Source: Sipunculus nudus
Lineage: Eukaryota > Annelida > Sipuncula > Golfingiida > Sipunculidae
Direction: 5' to 3'
Length of the DNA stretch: 64,000 bases
Assembly (NCBI GenBank): GCA_026874595.1
Contig: CM049317.1
Span: 20,543,882-20,607,881, forward strand
Below, one piece after another: positions 11,896 through 24,599 of the stretch; position 1 is the first letter of the stretch, and each line of letters starts with the position of its first letter. Position numbers and translations under genes: made by a program. The notes under the pieces are model-generated. The model searched no databases and was not told where the DNA came from. It saw only the letters and a list, made by a program, of their open reading frames with translations.

Positions 11896-14372
11896 TAATT
11901 GAATATGCTGTGCTAAAACACATAATCATAAAAATATTTAAATCAATTGACCATGAATAATTCTTTACAAACCGGTAAAATGCAGAGTGTAACAGTTACT
12001 GTATTCAAAGTTAACGCGACTATAAAAATTAAGGAAAAAAACAATTTCACCTCGATTTATTAGAGAACAAATAAAATGTGAAAGAAAAATCTTTATATTC
12101 ACTATATAGTTATATTTAATTTTAAAGTTAAATCATATTTATGTAAAAAAAAAAATCGCCGAATTTAATTATAGGCTTCTTCACAATGTCCCGTAAAAGC
12201 TGAAAGGTTGCCAGATGGAACAAGACGTAAACAAATATTGTCATATTTGTTACACACTAGTTGACTTGGGTTATATGCATTTTAACTGCATAATGGTGAA
12301 AGGAATTTGATAATAATTAGTCGTATATTACAGGTAAACATAACATGGAAACATTTAGTGTTAGGATACGGTATTTTGTTCAGTTTAAATTCCAATTTAT
12401 TATTCATTAACAAATGTATCAGCATAATTACATACTCCATATTTAAGGCAGAACTGGGTACAAAATTGAATAGAACTTATATAACACCAAATTAAATTAA
12501 AAAAGAAAAAAATATTAAGAGAGACTTGTATTTTTATCAGAACATACAAACCTTTTTGAAGGTTGAGTATGTAAACTAAAAAAAAACAACTCAAAACATT
12601 GATAGATAATTTACAGTTGTGGTGATGAAAAGTGAATTAAATTGCATGACATTGAATAGCATTTAGTTATTTTAACGATGATGATGATTATGATGATGTT
12701 ACTACATTGTGGAGATTAATGTGACCATGGTGACGAAAATAAGTGCATGTGTTTATGTTAAGCAAGTGATTGTATTTGGTTTAGGGAAAAGAACATCATT
12801 TAATATTAATTATGCTACTATTTTATTATAACAGAGATGATTATGTGATTAATTGTTCGATAATGCTGAGTTCGATGATAATATATAGATGACATAGCCA
12901 TTGTATATATTATAATTGTGTTATTATACGACAATATAGAGCAGTTGTATGCATGTATATTACAATGGAAAGAACTGTAAACTGATGTCACTATGTAATT
13001 CAATATTTATAATAATAAATGTTATTTTAATGAAAAGTGTAAATAGGGGTGACCGCACATATCGACCAAATAGCAATTACTCGTCATTCATATATGGTAT
13101 AACACAAAAGAGACTGAACATGAATAAAATGTTTTGATAAATTGGATACTACCCAACACTGATTTTTGATTGATACAGGTTTCCGACCTAGCACACACAT
13201 TTGCCATCACATTTTTTTATACATTGTTCTGGTCAAATGTTCACACAACTGATGTGTATCTATTCATTATATAAATGGTTCATGACCAGAAGTCCGATCT
13301 TCTTCAAAACACATGAACGCGTAAAGAGTTTACACAGAGGAAACACCAGTTCAAAATTTAAAGTAATGCAGTACTGCTAAAGTATCACATGTGTATTACT
13401 GTTTCACTGACGGCGCCGATACTAGATGTATATGCAACGTACCTAACTTGAGAAAATACCCCTTTTATGAATATGTTACGCTATCTTACATTGCACTCTG
13501 AATGCATTGCTTTTGCTACTTACATGCTATTAACCACTATACTCCATGTATTCGTATTTATGTATTGTACAGTAGAACGCCTTTTTTAAATACAGAATTG
13601 ACAATTTTTTTCTTCCGACATAGAAAATTGATACTAGCAAGTAATTCGTGGTTGATAAATATTTTTCAAGCATGTAAGTAATTCATCTGATTGATTTTGT
13701 AATTACGAGTAACAAGGGCCTGCAGTTAGGTGAGTAAGCCCAGTGGTGACCTTGACTAATTAGAACTCGGCCGATGTTGTCGCCGGGTGTAAAAAATACA
13801 GCTAGGCTCCCTATGCCCCAAGAATGCAGCTGAGCAGTTTATCCAAGAGCACTTCTGTGTTATCAACCATATTTCGTTTTTACTTAAGCAAACGTAGTTC
13901 ATCGGCTGGGGCCAAGATATTAGCCCTATAACTTTTCAGCTATTTACTCGTACTCGCATGAACATTGATCAGGTATCATTCATTAATCCCTGTGCTCGAA
14001 ATGTTTTATGTGCGAGTCCAAAACATATTGGCCAGTCCATACAAATGAGCAGTTCATTCCCAAGAGCAATAGTCTCATCTACATTAAACCGCCAATATTC
14101 AGTTTGTTCAACATGTTATTTTATTGTCAAGAAGAACACTCAGAAACGATCGTCTTGCTGTCACTTGTCAGAGATATGGGATCATAGAAGAGAAAACCGA
14201 CGATGTTATGCTTTGATGACAAGTTAACATCCTAGTGCGGATCGACCGTTGTGACAAACCTGCCATCATCCAGATGTAAACAAAAATAGAGGACATTCTT
14301 ATTAAATGAAGTCAAAAAGTTATATTTGACTTCGGCTTAGGTATTCAATTCGTTTAAACCTTCGTTAGATCA

Positions 14373-14374
<2 letters not shown>
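11896..14374. other. Gene-free interval
   Basis: AT-rich sequence without recognisable coding, RNA or repeat structure beyond simple runs. It may hold the 3' tail of the LINE that ends near 11895. Confidence 0.4.

Positions 14375-14432
<58 letters not shown>
14375..14432. repeat. (AT)29 microsatellite
   Basis: Uninterrupted AT dinucleotide tract. Confidence 0.97.
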
Positions 14433-14435
<3 letters not shown>

Positions 14436-14930
14436 CCATTTTAAACCTTTATTCCCTTGCCGTTCACTGGTTTTGCTTGTGCCGCCTTGGTGCTTCCTGT
14501 TGGGAGTTAAAGAAAATACACCAACGGCAATATCGTTTACCTCCGGTGAATTTGTTGAGAAAAAATTGACGCACGTATCCTAAAACAGGTTAAACTGGCC
14601 TTTCCCAAGGATAGTCTGCAATAAATCCATATTTTTTATATTTCACTTACGTAGGTTTAAAAGAAACACGGTGTTCCTCAGTAAAATGCCGTTAAATAAA
14701 TCATTAACTGTCCTACGAACTTTCCGCTAGACCCCTGATCGATTTTTTTTTATATTAAATCGATTTTCCGACAGGTAAGCTTGTTCCCCGATGCTTTCGA
14801 AAAAAACGGCTCTCCACTGTACCTAGTAAAATGAAAAAAAAAATAAAGATATAAGATATTTAAATTTAAAAAAAATACGTAAATATGATAACAGCAGAAT
14901 GAGTCCATTTTGTAAGGAAAGGACATTTTC

Positions 14931-14942
14931 GGGGGGGGGGGG
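14931..14942. repeat. Poly-G run
   Basis: About twelve G in a row in otherwise AT-rich sequence. The exact length may be an assembly estimate. Confidence 0.8.
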
Positions 14943-15461
14943 AAGAGTTAAAAGGTTTGTGACAAAGACATGACCACGAAGACATTTGGAGGTTTTTCAA
15001 TGATATTGACTTTGATCTTTGGCCGATTTTGCACAAAAACAATTGTCACCGAATCAAATCGCTTGCCTATAAACTGTTGTTTTGACTTTAAGCGCGCAAA
15101 AATAAACAAAAATAACTGACCATTTTGCTAAAAAATCGTATATTCCTGTCAGCAACAAGCAACGAAATAGTCAAAGAGACGTATCTGTGAAATATACTCG
15201 TCAAAATCACTGATCTCGGTAAGCAACATAACTGACCAACGTGCTTGCCGAAATAGCCATAAATGGATGCTATTGGCAGCTGATAAGAGTACTAGCTTGT
15301 ATGTGAATTGATCACTGTCACTAGGCCCTACATCTGCAATATAAATGAGAAGAAATGACCCGTCTCCGGGTGACAAGCCTTGGTTATCCACTGCACTTGT
15401 TAGCACGGACGTTCCAGACAAATAAGCTTAAAACTAAATGATTAATAATTGACAATTATTA

Positions 15462-15625
15462 TAGTCCAGCTGTTAAGAGAATAATTGTGCAAAAAAGTGA
15501 AAGAAGCATGAAATTTGGCATGATACTTGACAGGACCATACTTAATATTTTCAGATATAGGGCCAAGCGGGATGAATCCCATCTTGGTCGAAATCCAAGA
15601 TGGCTGCAAGGATGGCCGCCGGATT
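15462..15625 (+). repeat. Interspersed repeat family R1, copy 1
   Basis: Contains ATAGTCCAGCTGTTAAG, then AATTGTGCAAAA, GAA..ATGAAA.TTGG, TTTCAGATATAGG and a terminal CCAAGATGGC block. The same order, inverted, occurs at 18935-19105 and 19218-19425. A 9-bp hairpin (CCATCTTGG / CCAAGATGG) lies near its right end. No protein is encoded; it may be a SINE or a non-autonomous element. Confidence 0.65.
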
Positions 15626-16261
15626 ATGAAATATCAATACATTCGAATGTCCTAGAATGCTTTCGAAGTGTACTATTTATATGATTATGGAGTCGATACA
15701 TTCATTTATATGGGTTAGAGGCCATAAATGATTCAGTGAATGAATTATGGGTTTGTTTATATTGAAATTTTCCTTAATTTGCCTTTATTTACTGGCACAA
15801 TTTACAGCAAACATTATTTATTGAGTTTCGCACAGAAGTCGCATACATTATGAGTGTGTTCATATTGAAGTGTCATTTGCTGGTTTAGGTTTGTCTGCTT
15901 TGTCATGCATTTAGATGGTTGAATTGTAAAACAGTTTTGATTGCAATATTTCTTCCTTTCTTCCTTTTTATTTCATTATATTTGCATGCTAACAAATGTA
16001 ATTGTTTTGAAGAGGTGACGAGTGCGAAAAACTTATTTGTCGAAATCTTTTTAAAATTATAAATGAACTTGTTATGTCTGTAAACACTAATCATTAGAAC
16101 ATTTGAAACCTACATATATGTAATTTGATTTTCCGATCAGCATTCATGTTAACCTCTGTTAGCGCAATTGGGAAATATCAAATACATCAATCCAACTCTT
16201 CTGACATTTAATATATGTTAATGTTATGCATTTGAGCATTATGTCTTTGTCAATGTAATGA

Positions 16262-16360
16262 AATGGACAGTCGAGTGGATATACGCTTGGCTATCTCGAC
16301 TGGGGCCGCAGGTTTAATTAACATCGTCCCTATTAGAGCGGGATGTAATGGCCTGTGCAA
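16262..16360 (+). repeat. SINE-like repeat with a tRNA-like head, copy 1
   Basis: GACAGTCGAGTGGATATACG, TTGGCT.TCTCGACTGG and CGCAGGTTT recall the D-arm, variable arm and T-arm of a tRNA-Ser/Leu-derived SINE, then GGGATGTAATGGC. The T-arm is too degraded for a functional tRNA. The same order recurs at 43735-43835. Confidence 0.4.
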
Positions 16361-18934
16361 GGAGGGTGAAATGAAAAAGAAAAATAGCGATAAAAATCCA
16401 TATAATATAAAGTTTATTTTGCTTAAGATTTTATATCAGACATCGTGCGTGGCAGGATACAGACATACGTATATAGCTCCCATATAGATACTGCTTTGTG
16501 TGTGCCTATTGAAATTGTGCTAAAAGTGCCCTTTTCGTCAGCACAACCAACAGTGTAAAACTTGATAAAAGTTGTTGAGTACTACATATTTATTTGTCAT
16601 TTGCCATGGTAGGTTCTATTATATTAATATTTCATATCTAATTTTCCTCTGTTCGATACCCCTTTATTCGCATGCTATCGTTTGTATTAACTGCTTTGCA
16701 GAGATTGGGTATGAAAGAAATAAGGCATCCTGTCAGGTTTCAATGTATGACCTTGATATATCGGTGAAGAACAGTCAGGATTTCTGAAAATCTACAGACA
16801 TGATATTAAATTTTACCATCAACTTAACATCCATGTGTTTCTTTTTAGTGTAATTAAAATATCAATTAGTTCTGCTGAAATGTAATTGCATGTACTAGTT
16901 ACATTCATATAAAGGAAAGATTTTTATTTATTTTATATTTAGACTATATGCCCGCATGACAAGATACGCGCTTATATCGAAGCTCACACCTGTTTGCTGT
17001 ATAGATTCTAAGCTTCTTTTACAATGAAGTGATAGCTTTTAGACTGTATGTTGGCACTGAACAAAATCAATACACATTTAGAGTTGCGAAACCTGTTTGC
17101 TGTATGCTGCCTTTGTATTATGGGGATGAATGCATGAAATAATCAACACTCATGCGGATACCTTTTGCAGATTACTAATTTTGTTATATGATGGTAATGC
17201 AGACTTCGGAATGTATGCTGCCATGAAAGTACCAACACATGTGCCACTAAAATATCACTGCCCTTTGCTGCGATGTTATTGTTGTGTTCGATCCCAACGA
17301 GGTGCCATTAAAATTCACTTTGCATAATATGTTGGTGTCAAAAAATAGCTTTCGTTTGCTGGCCTTATGCATATTTGTAGATTCATGTAGTGCATGAATG
17401 TATAGCTAGAAATATTCACCACATTTATGAGTCGGCGCAGCTAGGTTCAAGCTAGATGATCTTTCATGGATGGATGCTACGACAATGGAAGAGCAAGGCG
17501 GAAGAAAGAAAGTCGAATTAACAAAACAAGGTTAAAAAATATAATGCACCCTCAGACATGCATTCTATTTTCATCAACGTGACTACCTCAAAATTCAGTA
17601 TAAACTTTGGTTTGAGTTTTTATTGACTTGATTGTTGATTGTAACGTTTCTGTGCCTTCAGCTTCTGAGCTGTGGCAACCTTTATACAGTTACACTTTCC
17701 CTCTATATCAATTTTATGCCAAAATGCAAAATGCATGGGAAACGTGTATTTCATAGCAATCGCTTCATCTAGTGAACATACATTAATGAGAATAGAACAG
17801 TTTATTACCAAATTTTGTGTAATATTGCCAGCAATTTTATAACCTGTGCCTTGAAATTTTCTTTTAGATTTGGCAGGACAAGAGCTTTTTTTCTTCTGGT
17901 AAAACACACACAATTCCAATTTACAATTGGTTCCTTTTATCTGAGGTGCACAGTTTAGTATGATCTACAATGTTACATTCTGTGCATGAATTATTTCAAT
18001 CAATTAAGCAAATATTTCTTATTTCTTATAATTATTATACTTATTAAAAGTGTGTATTATGTAAGCAACGACCTGTTTTAAGAAAACACTTGGAAAAACA
18101 AATTCAATGTTAGGCCTTTGGTAAAGATCATCAACCATATTACCAATGTAGCAGGTAAACGGTTAACTACACAAGTGTCTACAATTGTCCAGGTTAGAAC
18201 GTGGGCTTGTGGTTAATAAAGCGGTTGTAGGTCCCAGATGTAACGGAGTGATGGTGAAATCTCCCCACAAACCAAGATATTTGCTCTAATGTCTTAACGA
18301 TAGGTTATGACATTTCTAATAACATACCATCTTTATCATATGGATAACCACACTTTAGTTCAATAGAAAGTTATACAAACAAGCCTGAATCTATCATTTT
18401 AACAGAAGGCATAGCGTACTGCAAAATGTTGTGCGCCTCTAAACAGGTACTGCTGATTCTGAGCTGCACCATCCCCCCCCCCCCCCCCAAGGCAAAAGGG
18501 TCATCAACTTATAAACAAAAATAATTTCGCTTACATGGATTTTTATAACTGGTAATAAAACTACTACAAGGCACTTCCCATGGCTCGGGTGGCGAGGACA
18601 CAAAGAAAACAACCGACTCTGTACGGACCACTGCAACCCCATCTCATAACAACATCGGGGATAGAACAGTGAAGAGGGTCGAGCGTTCTACCAATCGACT
18701 GTCCTTTTTATTACATTGAAAGATAGTGTTCAAATACTCAAAATAAACTAATATATTAAGTTTCAGCAGGTTAATCCACAATAACGTTTTACCGCTATAT
18801 GTGCTGATAAAAGGGGAATTTTATTACAGTTGTAATACCAACAAAACCATACTTCATTCGCACATTCATGATACAGACCTGAAACCATTATAAATTAATT
18901 TCTCGACCCCAATAACATAGAAACAGTGCCCTTA
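16361..18934. other. Gene-free interval
   Basis: Short ORFs only, none resembling a known protein. A 16-bp poly-C run occurs at about 18473-18488. Confidence 0.4.
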
Positions 18935-19105
18935 CAATGTATTCTATAAAATATTATTTTGTATTTCGGTGGCCATCTTGGGTTTATATTTGAACATATA
19001 GAGAATGTTCTGGGAAATTGTAATACCAAGTTTCATTCTTCTTTCGTCTTTTGCACAATTTATCTCAATGTGCAGCTTAACGGCTAGACTAATGGGAATA
19101 ATACC
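18935..19105 (-). repeat. Interspersed repeat family R1, copy 2
   Basis: The reverse strand reads GCCGTTAAG, AAATTGTGCAAAAGACG, AGAATGAAACTTGG and CCAAGATGGCCACC in the same order as copy 1. It is followed about 110 bp later by copy 3 in the same orientation. Confidence 0.65.
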
Positions 19106-19217
19106 AAAATCGTGATAAAAACGTACTAATGAGTACCTGGAGAGGTTTGAAACCACAACAATTGAGTTTCTCAGCCTAAAAAAGACATAGTATTAGGGTA
19201 CTTGCAATGCATTTTTG

Positions 19218-19425
19218 GAAAAGTATAACTCAAGTTATTGACATCTTCTAATCTAGCGGCCATCTTGGCCCCATACTTGGATTTTGGCCAAGATAATTAT
19301 TTTCAGCATGAACCTATATCTGAAATTCATCAATAACCTCCAAAGAATACTTTTGCCAACGTACATGCTCCAATCATTTTTTGCACAATTCCTTCAAATA
19401 TGGGAGCTTAACCGCTGGACTATTA
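19218..19425 (-). repeat. Interspersed repeat family R1, copy 3
   Basis: The reverse strand reads AATAGTCCAGCGGTTAAG, GGAATTGTGCAAAAAATG, TTTCAGATATAGGTTC and GGCCAAGATGGCCGC. Tandem neighbour of copy 2, upstream of gene B. Confidence 0.65.
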
Positions 19426-19910
19426 CTATTTATGAGGAGCTAAGAACCTTTCAAACTCTTTCATAGGTTTTTAACTCTCAACCCTTTCCTCAATATTAGC
19501 AAAAGTGACATTGAACACTGATTACAGTTGTAATATATTCTGTTAGTGGCGGTTGTTTATGTATAGTGTCTTGACTTTTTCATGTGTGTATTTATGTATG
19601 CAAGATTATTTTATATATAGGAATATTGTATGATAATGTAAATGTATTTGTACCATATGTTTAATAACTGTATTTGTACCATATGTTCAATATACAAGCT
19701 TTGCGTCTCACACTGTACATGTAATTAATTTAGGTAATTATGTTTTACCTAGACGCGAAATACGTACCGACAGCAAAAAGTTTTAATTGTTGTTTGATCT
19801 AATTTCCTCCCGATGGTGCAATACAGCTACTACAAAATTAACTTATCTACTATCAAACCGGTTAAGGTATACGACTGAGGCATATGTGTCAGAGGCTATT
19901 TAAAGTTACG

Positions 19911-19918
19911 CATATATT
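19911..19918 (+). promoter_or_regulatory. Candidate TATA box of gene B
   Basis: CATATATT lies 78 nt before the start codon and aligns with TATATAT at 41772-41778 upstream of gene C. Flanking strings (GTCAGAGG before, TAGCATA after) are shared. An alternative is CTATTTAAA at about 19896. Conservation over about 350 bp further upstream suggests a shared promoter region. Confidence 0.5.
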
Positions 19919-19995
19919 AAACAAAGAGGATTTAGCATACCGGCACAGTTCCGTTCTAATTAAGAAAGAAACTCAAGGCTTCCGAACGGAGAGAC

Positions 19996-21173
19996 ATGAT
20001 TCAAAAAAGTATAACTGTCATCGTTTTTTTGTCTGGCTGGTGTTTACTATCGGAGGCCAGTGCAACAGGTAGGGGAAATTGAATATTAAGTTTCTACTGA
20101 TCACTTATTATTACTGTAAAATTAGACAGGACATACACTGCTATTGTTCAAATAATTATTCTGAACCATCTTTATTGTAATCTTGAATATCTAACAGGAA
20201 GTGATGAAGAGCAGATTGTTTCTCAAATGAACCTGCTTCATTCGTTTTTTAACCACCCTGACCCCGAAGCACTGTTCGACCACGTCTATACTCAAGAGTC
20301 TTGCGCGATGCCTCCAGGAGAGCCATTATACCAGGGCAGAGGTAGGACAGAGCTTTGACATTAACATGCAGGCAGAATGTTGTATTTGTTTTACCTGCAT
20401 TGACATTAACATTACTTGCAGTTTTTGTTTCATTTTTATTTTATTTTTGCGTAAGATTACTTGAACAAGTCGTCTTTTTTTCTATAGCATTTCAAAATGA
20501 AGTGTGAGGAGTACAAAAATATTGTATTGTACGTAAATACTAATGTATAGATTTTAAGACCAACTATAAATAAAAAAAAAACATTAATCCGGAGTAGAGT
20601 AAATCGCTAAGGTTACATTTTGTATTTTGTACAAGTAAACCTCATTTTATATTGACAATATGCATAGAAGAAAAGGAAAATATGGCTTTGTACGTAAATG
20701 CTAAGGTATAATTTCTAACACCTAACAAGAATTAAATGCATCAAACGATTAATCCAAAATAAAACGCTGATGTTCCATTCTGCTGCTGTAAAAGTGAATC
20801 CCTTATTCTGTTGGCATGAATCATTGAACCATGCAAACTATAAGATGCAACAATAAATAGTAATACAATATTGAGTAGAGCATTAAAATATCTGATGTAA
20901 TATATACTTATAGATTATATATATATTTATTTTTTAACTATAATTTATATTTATATACTTGTATAACATATAACAGGGAGCATCCTTTTTATGAACACCC
21001 GCTTAATGCAAACCATTAAAGGATTGAATGTCCGAAGTGAGCGGATTGGCATTTATGGTAACCTTGCGGTCCAGGTTTTCTGGTATGAAGATGACGGGGC
21101 AGGCGGGAGAGTCCTGCTACAGGGAAAGTATGTGGTCCACATTAATATTTTTGGTGACTCGGATTCACGTATG

Positions 21174-21260
<87 letters not shown>

Positions 21261-21598
21261 ATCGTATTATAAAACAACCCCAAGTTCGGAAAAATAACTT
21301 TGACAGTGTCATGGATTGCATTATTGGGTCATTTTAAGAATAATAGAGAACCATGGACGAAAGTAGGAATGAATACGAACCAATCACAATCAAAGCTTCT
21401 TGTGAAGGTCACTGCAGGTTTTACAAATGTGGAAGTGTGTTTTTTTTTTAAATAGTTTTATTGTATTCATGTGTTGCCGAAGGTAAATATCATTTTCACA
21501 AAGAGTTCCCATATATTAACTGTTCCAGAGACATGGCTGTGTGGCAAATGGATAAGAAAACCAACAACTGGAAGCTTCTCCGCGTCATTTGGAACTAG
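19996..21598 (+). CDS. Secreted DUF4440/SnoaL-like (NTF2-fold) protein, gene B, four exons
   Basis: Exons: 19996-20068, 20198-20341, 20977-21127, 21529-21598; 438 nt, 145 aa, stop TAG. Residues 1-23 form a signal peptide (hydrophobic ITVIVFLSGWCLL, then SEASA). The mature domain starts GSDEEQIVSQM. Family marks: HPDPEALFDHVYTQESCAMP (44-63), PPGEP (63-67), YGNLAVQVFWYEDDGAGG, LQGK joined to DMAVWQMDKKTNNWKLLRVI, ending in IWN. Exon 3 ends GGA-AA and exon 4 opens with A, restoring Lys123 across a phase-2 intron. Donors are GTAGGG, GTAGGA, GTATGT; acceptors AACAG, AACAG, TCCAG. Closest relative in the window is gene C. Biochemical role unknown; probably extracellular. Confidence 0.9.
21178..21258. 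repeat. (AT)n/(GT)n compound microsatellite in intron 3 of gene B
   Basis: AT from 21178 to 21220, then GT to 21258. It begins 50 bp after the exon 3 donor. Gene C has an (AT)n tract at the matching place. Confidence 0.95.
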
Positions 21599-21744
21599 AA
21601 CTAAATGTGTGATCGGTATAATGAAGCGTTTTAATGATCTCTTAAAGATCCCGAATACTCTTATACCATGTGTTATTTTTCCTCGTTCCTTTGTTCTTCA
21701 TAACTAAGTAAACGATTAAATCGAAATCTAAATGCCGTCTAGTT

Positions 21745-21750
21745 AATAAA
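21745..21750 (+). terminator. Candidate poly(A) signal of gene B
   Basis: AATAAA 146 nt after the stop codon, within sequence that still aligns to the gene C 3' flank (CTAGT.AAT..AAA..ATTGC), where the hexamer is lost. Confidence 0.45.
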
Positions 21751-22205
21751 ATGTTGCTTATGACACCTTAGATAAAGCTCCATTTTGATTCATGCAATAG
21801 TTTAATCATCTTCTGTTTTTTCTAACATGTTGAGTTGTTTATAACACTTTACCAGTAAGAAAATCATTCAGGGATCATTGTGAAACATATACTAAACAAG
21901 ATCAATACAAAAGCACAAGCAAAAGCACAAACATATTGCAAGAGCAAACTAACGTGCTTACTACACTTCCGGTCACTTGCTTAGACGCATCTTTTTGAAT
22001 TCGATATTACCTCAATAAGTTCCCTTGCGGCATTAAATACAATTACTGGATGATTCCTAAAATTAAACTATACGATTATAATTAAATCTTTTGAAATGAG
22101 AATTCGGATGTCAGGACATATAGAATATGTGAGTCGATATCCAGACTTATGCCTCTGTTACTTATATGAAATAATATGATCTTGACAATGACATAATTTG
22201 TTTCA

Positions 22206-22244
<39 letters not shown>

Positions 22245-22421
22245 CATATATATATATATGCATATATATTTATCAATCGTTATTACCACACATGCTTGCA
22301 TGTGTAGATTCATAAAGTAGAAAACTTTCTTGTCATTGTTCGTGTAGGTATTAATAACAAACAAACATACATGTTAAATTTAGCACAACAAAAATAAAAA
22401 GATTATCTATCTATCTATCTA

Positions 22422-22459
<38 letters not shown>
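22206..22459. repeat. AT and ATCT microsatellites
   Basis: (AT)n with interruptions at 22206-22268; (ATCT)n at about 22404-22424 running into (AT)n to 22459. Confidence 0.9.
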
Positions 22460-22464
<5 letters not shown>

Positions 22465-22739
22465 ACAAATATGCAATATATATATATAATCCTAATCCCC
22501 ATACTCTCCAACCTATCCATGACCGAGTGTTTCGGGACAAAATAACATAACGACATCAATCGTTCGTTAACAGTTCACATCTGGCGATACCGATAGCATT
22601 AAAACACGTGTTAATGTTGAACTGACTATTTTCGTTATATATTCTGTGTATCAGCTCATAGCATTAACCTAATAGTGCAATGTCGGATTCGTTAAGCACT
22701 TATGTACTGCTAGTATACTGCTCCTGACTTAGTTGGGCA

Positions 22740-24260
22740 CTATCTCGCCGTTCAGATCTATGAAAACGTGAAAATGCATCGCTTACAGTTCAATAACGGC
22801 ATAAAAAAATACCCACACAACCGAAAAACACCTCCATTCGGGCTTTGGTTGACAACGTTGGTGGCGTGATAAAACGGATGCGCTTGAGAGCCACAATCGG
22901 TCAACAGATCAGTCAGTCAGGGCAGCTACCTCAGTAAACCAATCGACTAGCACGGATAATGTACTGGAATGGTTCAAAAACATTCCCGACAAAATATCCA
23001 CAAATTCATCATGTACTTAATCATTGAGTTTTACTTTTCATATCCATAAAAAAACTTCACACCGATGCAATCAAATGAGCAAGACAAACAACAGAAATTT
23101 AGCCATTATGCATTCAGGAGAGTCCGTAGTATTTCACAGCGACATGGCATGGAAAAAAAGGCTCCGACGAACACTTCGAAATCACTATTGGACGCTTAGA
23201 CGGGACGGAATTGTGCGAACTAGTTTCGTTATACATCTTCAATGCACTCAGCTACAAATTCGATAAACATGCAGTCGGTTAATACCGTTTATAAACCTGT
23301 CGACCGACTCGCGGTGTTCAGGTATTTTACGGCGGGAACCTCGTCCAAAATCACAGCGAGACCTGTTTTCGAATTTCAGTCCCAGAGCAACCACAGCAGT
23401 GAGCAAACACTCTTATCTTCCTTGACGTTACACTCAACCTCCAGACGGGCAAATACCAACCATACAGAAAACTGAACGAACATTCTCTGTACGCAAGAAC
23501 AAACTCCAATCAAACACCAGCGGTACCAATGGAAATCCCCGTCGGAGTCTTACACCGCGTATCACAACTCTCTAGATATAGGGAAGCTTTCTAGAACAGA
23601 AAAATTATGCACAACGACGCATAACAATCAGGCGGGCATCGCCGACACGCCGGGAGATGACATACGAACAAGGGACAAATAAACACCCAAGGCGAAATGT
23701 TATATGGTTCAAGCCACCATTCAGTTTGAATGTCAAAACAAATTTAGCAAGATTATTTCTCAAACTAGGCCGAAAGCACTTCAACAGCAACCATATACTT
23801 TGCAAAATATTCAATTAGAACTCTGCCAAAGTCAATAAGGGCACTCTGCTTAACATGCAAACTATTATCAAGACATAAAAATCAGCTTTTGAGGAGACCT
23901 AGCGCAACGCAGCTTCGCAGATGCAACTGCATTAAAAAAAGAGAATGCGCCATTAAACAAGCATGCCTTGAGTTGGCATTGTCTGTGCCAGTAACATTAC
24001 AACCCCAACCTCAGGAAAACATACATTGGACTTGCCGGTATTAATTTTAAATCATTCAGCCACCTAAAGTACGAAAAAGACTGCGAATTCTCAAAGTTCA
24101 TTTGGCTCCAGAAGAAAACAAACACCCCTTTTTTAATCACCTAGTGGGTTCTCAAACGTGCACCCCCGAGAAAGAATTCTTCGCCAGGTGGTTTCCACTT
24201 AATAACCCCCTGACGAAAAAGGCTTTGTACGTCGAAAGCGAATTTATAAACTGGTTAGTC
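22740..24260 (+). mobile_element. Decayed Penelope-like element: RT domain plus GIY-YIG endonuclease
   Basis: Frames must be changed repeatedly, but the order of blocks is clear. TDNVLEWFKNI is near 22952; IIEFYFSYP is near 23017, where the motif A aspartate is replaced; SDEHFEITIGRLDGTELCEL is at about 23163-23226. A disrupted YRDD-like region follows (about 23280-23310), then LDVTLNLQTGKYQPYRKLNE (23421-23480), RRNVIWFKPPFSLN (about 23690-23730), CNCIKKRECAIKQACLE (about 23922-23972), TYIGLAGINFK (about 24019-24050) and EFSKFIW (24084-24104). Penelope-like elements carry an RT with a C-terminal GIY-YIG nuclease; the assignment rests on these motifs. The left end is uncertain. The right end runs into microsatellites. 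Confidence 0.75.
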
Positions 24261-24295
24261 TATCTAAAAGGCGTCACTGTTTATCTTAAATTTCG

Positions 24296-24528
<233 letters not shown>

Positions 24529-24599
24529 AAAGAGAGAAAGAGAGAGAGCGAAAGTCAGAGGGAGAAAGCAAAACCTCGAATTTTTATGACAATCAAACG

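Noticed and set aside
20991-21272. 93-codon ORF read as one continuous protein
   Set aside because: Only its first part is gene B exon 3; after the GTATGT donor it runs into intron and (AT)n/(GT)n sequence.
24207-24240. Second hammerhead-like string (CTGACGA ... GTCGAAAG) after the GIY-YIG block of the 22.7-24.3 kb element
   Set aside because: The bases between the two core strings do not form a stem II and there is no matching stem I or III.
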